A DNA stretch of 19,997 nucleotides, from NCBI GenBank assembly GCA_027600665.1, contig JADGJL010000491.1, positions 1 through 19,997 on the forward strand. The letters run 5' to 3'. Of this stretch, positions 17,359-19,997 are shown in pieces (within the stretch, counting starts at the first letter, position 1; each line of letters opens with the position of its first letter). A program made the translations under genes and the position numbers. A model generated the notes under the pieces. That model did no database searches and had not been told where the DNA came from. It saw nothing but the letters and a program-made list of their open reading frames with translations. This stretch comes from Irineochytrium annulatum. Its lineage: Eukaryota > Chytridiomycota > Chytridiomycetes > Chytridiales > Chytridiaceae.

Positions 17359-19281
17359 TCAGGAGACTACAATATAGTTGCATAGTGAAAAAGCCAAGAA
17401 GCAAAGATATCGAGTATGCCATCTATTCAACTGAAGGGACGCGAGTTCCTCAAGGAGACAAATGTCGAGGAAGAAAAGGAAGCGGCCCGAGATCTTCGAT
17501 CGAAAGACTGTTTTTTTCTCCAGAAACTCCTCCACTACCTTTCTCGTCTTCGGAAGCGAATTTCCTTCAAGGAAGCCGATCCGCGAAGGCCGGAAACCGA
17601 ATTGCAAAAGCATCTCCACTATCTCTGGCAACCCCTCGTCCTTCCCTCGACATCGCTCCCCCCATATGTCCACAGACTGCGCATGCCAATTCAATCTCAT
17701 ATCGCGAGATTCGCAGAGAATCTCATGCCTGTAAGGTTCCGCGGCGTCAAGAACTGCCCTTAGGATTCGCACGGCGACATCGCCGTTCTTGTAAGGTTCC
17801 TCCAGGGCTAGCGATAGGAGATTGTGGTAGTTGATCTTGAACCCGGCGTTGAGGACAAGGTGACATATATCGACCGTCAAAGCGCTGCTATCCGCCAGAT
17901 GTCCCCACACATTTAACGTCCCTCTCCATTGAGCAAGGTCGTGGTCGTTTGTGGTTTCAAGGGCCAGCCGCGCGTAATCAACACTGCCCGAGCATAGGGC
18001 GGACACAAAAGTGCCCTTCGTCACCCTTGCTCCTTGCTTGACAGCTCGTCGCGCGAGCTCGACCATTTCCGCTTCGCCAAGCTCCTTCATGGCGAAGTGG
18101 ACCGTGCCCAAACATGCTGTCAGACATGCAGGTTCTTCCGGCAGAATGCGGCGCTCTATCAGCTGCTGTCGGAGTTTGGGTCGGTCGATCAGCCGCCACA
18201 GGCTCCCATTTAGCGCAGGGTTGGGGTTGAACGCGTCGAATTCGGTGCCGGGCTCGTACATGTTGCCGGCGATGAAGACGAGGACGGCTTCGTCGTCAAG
18301 GCTCTCCGGAAGGACCTTAAACAGGTGGGTCAAGACCTTCAGGAACTCGTTCGACTGGATGCGGATGCCGATGTTTGCGACCGCCTTCATAGTCTCGATG
18401 TCGATAGCGATTGATGATTTGTGGGATTTAAAACCCTCCCAGACGCGTCGGTGTGCACGCGGATCAGAACGAATACCGGAGTTTACGCGGCCCAAGCGCT
18501 CGACGACGTTCACCAAGCTTCTTGCGGCGGCTACGCCGATGGCATAGGCGCAATGGCGATCGTCCAGACTGCAAGCCCTCCGATCAAGCAGCTCCGTGAG
18601 GATCACCATTGGATCCTTGGACTCCTCGATAATACGAACTATCTTCCAGCCGCCACCGACCAGTTTCAATGCCGCTGGGCCCCTAGCGTCGCCGATGATC
18701 ATGGGCAAAAGGTTCACCCGTCCCCGGCAAAGAAGGTTCACGACGGCCTGGGTGAAGTGATGCCGCTGGTGCCATCTGCTGGTGCGGAATTTGCCGCCGA
18801 TGTTCGGAGCTGTGCCTTCGGCAATGGCGATGGGCCACGCCTGGAGACATGCGCGTACCCAAGGGTCGTTTTCATCGCCTTCGACGCCGCAAATCCGCTC
18901 GAGGAGACCCTCCACTTTGTAGCTCCCGTCTTCATCCCAGTAGTGCTCAGGAACGTTGGGGAGATTGCCTTCCAAGTCCACTTCATCGTCAACGACGTAG
19001 TTTTCGGGCCAGACACCATCGGAAAAGAGAAGGGCGAGAAACTCGGGGAGGTCAGGGAATGCGCTTGGATTCTTCAGCACCTTCGGATCGCTTGCGAAGA
19101 TCTCGATGGCGGGTTGGCCGTTGGTGAGGATCGTCGTTAGGAATTGCTGCCGGGCGCTCAGGGAGGTCCAGCACAGGGTGCGCGTCTCCCGCGTAAGGGT
19201 CGAGAGGCGTGCGAGATCGGACAGGCTCGATGCGGCATGGTGAATGACAGGCGCCCAGAGTTCCGGCGGAAGTCCAGTCAT
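17359..19281 (-). CDS. F-box-like protein with ankyrin-like repeats
   Basis: A single open frame of 640 codons with coding-type codon use over most of its length. The N-terminus (LPPELWAPVIHHAASSLSDL, residues 4-23, then ARLSTLTRETRTLCW) has the LPxEL..I......L..L..L pattern of an F-box, which binds Skp1 in SCF ubiquitin ligases. About residues 55-420 are helical, with Trp-rich spots and no domain I can name. Roughly residues 420-590 have a degenerate ankyrin-like pattern (FVSALCSGSVDYARLAL, DICHLVLNAGFKINYHNLL, LPEIVEMLLQFGF), a likely target-binding region. The last 50 residues turn hydrophobic and come from A/T-rich sequence (GRFLFFLDICLLEEL), so the true end may be reached by a splice I cannot see. 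ATG at 19281; the -3 position is T. It is divergent from the gene at 19831. Function as an SCF substrate receptor is inference. Confidence 0.7.
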   Translation of the reverse strand: MTGLPPELWAPVIHHAASSLSDLARLSTLTRETRTLCWTSLSARQQFLTTILTNGQPAIEIFASDPKVLKNPSAFPDLPEFLALLFSDGVWPENYVVDDEVDLEGNLPNVPEHYWDEDGSYKVEGLLERICGVEGDENDPWVRACLQAWPIAIAEGTAPNIGGKFRTSRWHQRHHFTQAVVNLLCRGRVNLLPMIIGDARGPAALKLVGGGWKIVRIIEESKDPMVILTELLDRRACSLDDRHCAYAIGVAAARSLVNVVERLGRVNSGIRSDPRAHRRVWEGFKSHKSSIAIDIETMKAVANIGIRIQSNEFLKVLTHLFKVLPESLDDEAVLVFIAGNMYEPGTEFDAFNPNPALNGSLWRLIDRPKLRQQLIERRILPEEPACLTACLGTVHFAMKELGEAEMVELARRAVKQGARVTKGTFVSALCSGSVDYARLALETTNDHDLAQWRGTLNVWGHLADSSALTVDICHLVLNAGFKINYHNLLSLALEEPYKNGDVAVRILRAVLDAAEPYRHEILCESRDMRLNWHAQSVDIWGERCRGKDEGLPEIVEMLLQFGFRPSRIGFLEGNSLPKTRKVVEEFLEKKTVFRSKISGRFLFFLDICLLEELASLQLNRWHTRYLCFLAFSLCNYIVVS

Positions 19282-19830
19282 TGAGAGGCAGAAGCAAACG
19301 AGATTTAGGGACAGCTTTTTGTTAAGTGCTTGCCAACAACTCCAACCCCTTCAAAGCTCGAACCACGGCCTCAGACGATGGCGTCCCCCACTATCCACTA
19401 TTACACTACGATCTTCATGTCCACCTGTGTTGCCAGCCATAAAGTCCTTCCCTCTTCTTCGCTTCTTCCTGCTCCGCTGGTTCTCATGGACACCTCCTGA
19501 CATACTCGCTTCCTTTCTTATGTCAAGGGCCCGTTGATCGCCCACGTCAACGTCGCCGACCTTATACGGGTCAACGCGTCACGCTGGCGGTTGCTCTTTC
19601 GCAAATCGCAAGAGGTTCTCCGCTTAATTCAATCGCAAATCCAACTTTAGTTCTTGTGCATTAATGTACTTGGCGTGTACAGGGAAGATTACGACAACCA
19701 GGGAGTTGAGTTCATCCTATGACCCAACCGATTTATCACCTAATGGACACAAATTCCACTGACAGGCCTTTCGACAAAATAATCGGTTGAGGTCGTCCGG
19801 ATCATCGTCATATTCATCAAGTCAGCCAAT
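19282..19830. promoter_or_regulatory. Divergent promoter region, F-box-like gene and Q/P-rich gene
   Basis: 549 nt between two starts that face away from each other; no gene seen. CACTGACAG at about 19757-19765 resembles a branch site plus acceptor, so the plus-strand gene may have a 5' untranslated intron. Confidence 0.35.
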
Positions 19831-19997
19831 ATGTTCAACCAGCACCAAGGCCAGTACGGCGGAAGCCAGTATGGCAGCCCGGCCCCTCCCCCGCCATCAT
19901 ACAACGGCACGCCGCCCATGCAGCAGCAACCGCCCTTCCCCAAGCCCACACGCACGCCGGACGCCTTCGGCCACGATCCTTACCAGCAATCCTCCAC
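19831..19997 (+). CDS. Start of a Gln/Pro/Tyr-rich protein (partial, runs off the right edge)
   Basis: From ATG at 19831 (A at -3) the frame is open to the window end, 55 codons, nearly all ending in C or G. The N-terminus is MFNQHQGQYGGSQYGSP followed by a PPPP run, SYNGTPPMQQQPPFPKP and a Tyr/Gln-rich segment. Such N-termini occur in many fungal proteins (membrane-associated, cytoskeletal or RNA-binding), so I give no function. Confidence 0.55.
   Translation, partial: MFNQHQGQYGGSQYGSPAPPPPSYNGTPPMQQQPPFPKPTRTPDAFGHDPYQQSS

Overview
This window looks like a piece of a fungal nuclear genome. Genes are close together on both strands, and most are broken by short introns (42-149 nt; one of 271 nt) with GT..AG ends and CTRAC-type branch sites. 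Coding frames favour G/C at the third codon position. Two families point to fungi: an AreA/NIT2-type GATA factor with one CX2CX17CX2C finger plus a DUF1752-like N-terminal motif, and an Asa1-type WD-repeat protein. I cannot place the species. An early-diverging (for example chytrid) fungus is possible but is only an impression.

Layout: (1) 3-98, last codons of a plus-strand gene. (2) 412-1730, minus, a two-exon disordered protein of unknown function. (3) 1873-3310, minus, three-exon ASA1 homologue (416 aa), which shares a 399-nt divergent promoter with (4) 3710-4966, plus, a 418-aa coiled-coil protein. (5) 5484-6104, minus, a Ser/Thr-rich protein with six cysteines and a GPI-like C-terminal tail. 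(6) 6682-8836, minus, a five-exon secreted multicopper oxidase (laccase/ascorbate-oxidase-like, 565 aa) with all four copper motifs. (7) 9585-11615, plus, an eight-exon 523-aa protein I do not recognise. (8) 11977-14582, plus, the two-exon GATA factor (849 aa). (9) 14583-17358, a 2.8-kb block without a convincing gene that holds a 68-bp tandem duplication and a 285-bp-period direct repeat. (10) 17359-19281, minus, a single-exon 640-aa F-box-like protein with ankyrin-like repeats. (11) 19831 to the right edge, plus, the start of a Gln/Pro/Tyr-rich protein.

The gene models were rebuilt by joining open frames at splice sites so that phases agree and family motifs stay intact. Two introns have lengths that are multiples of three and contain no stop codon, so a simple open reading frame hides them: one beside the type-1 copper site of the oxidase, one in the six-cysteine gene.

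No operon-like or defence-like system is visible. The genes look like ordinary fungal housekeeping (ASA1), nitrogen-type regulation (GATA), secreted oxidation (oxidase) and several lineage-specific proteins. The least explained parts are the hairpin-containing repeats at 16318-16825, the unrecognised eight-exon gene, and a cluster of AACCGA motifs at 5154-5409.
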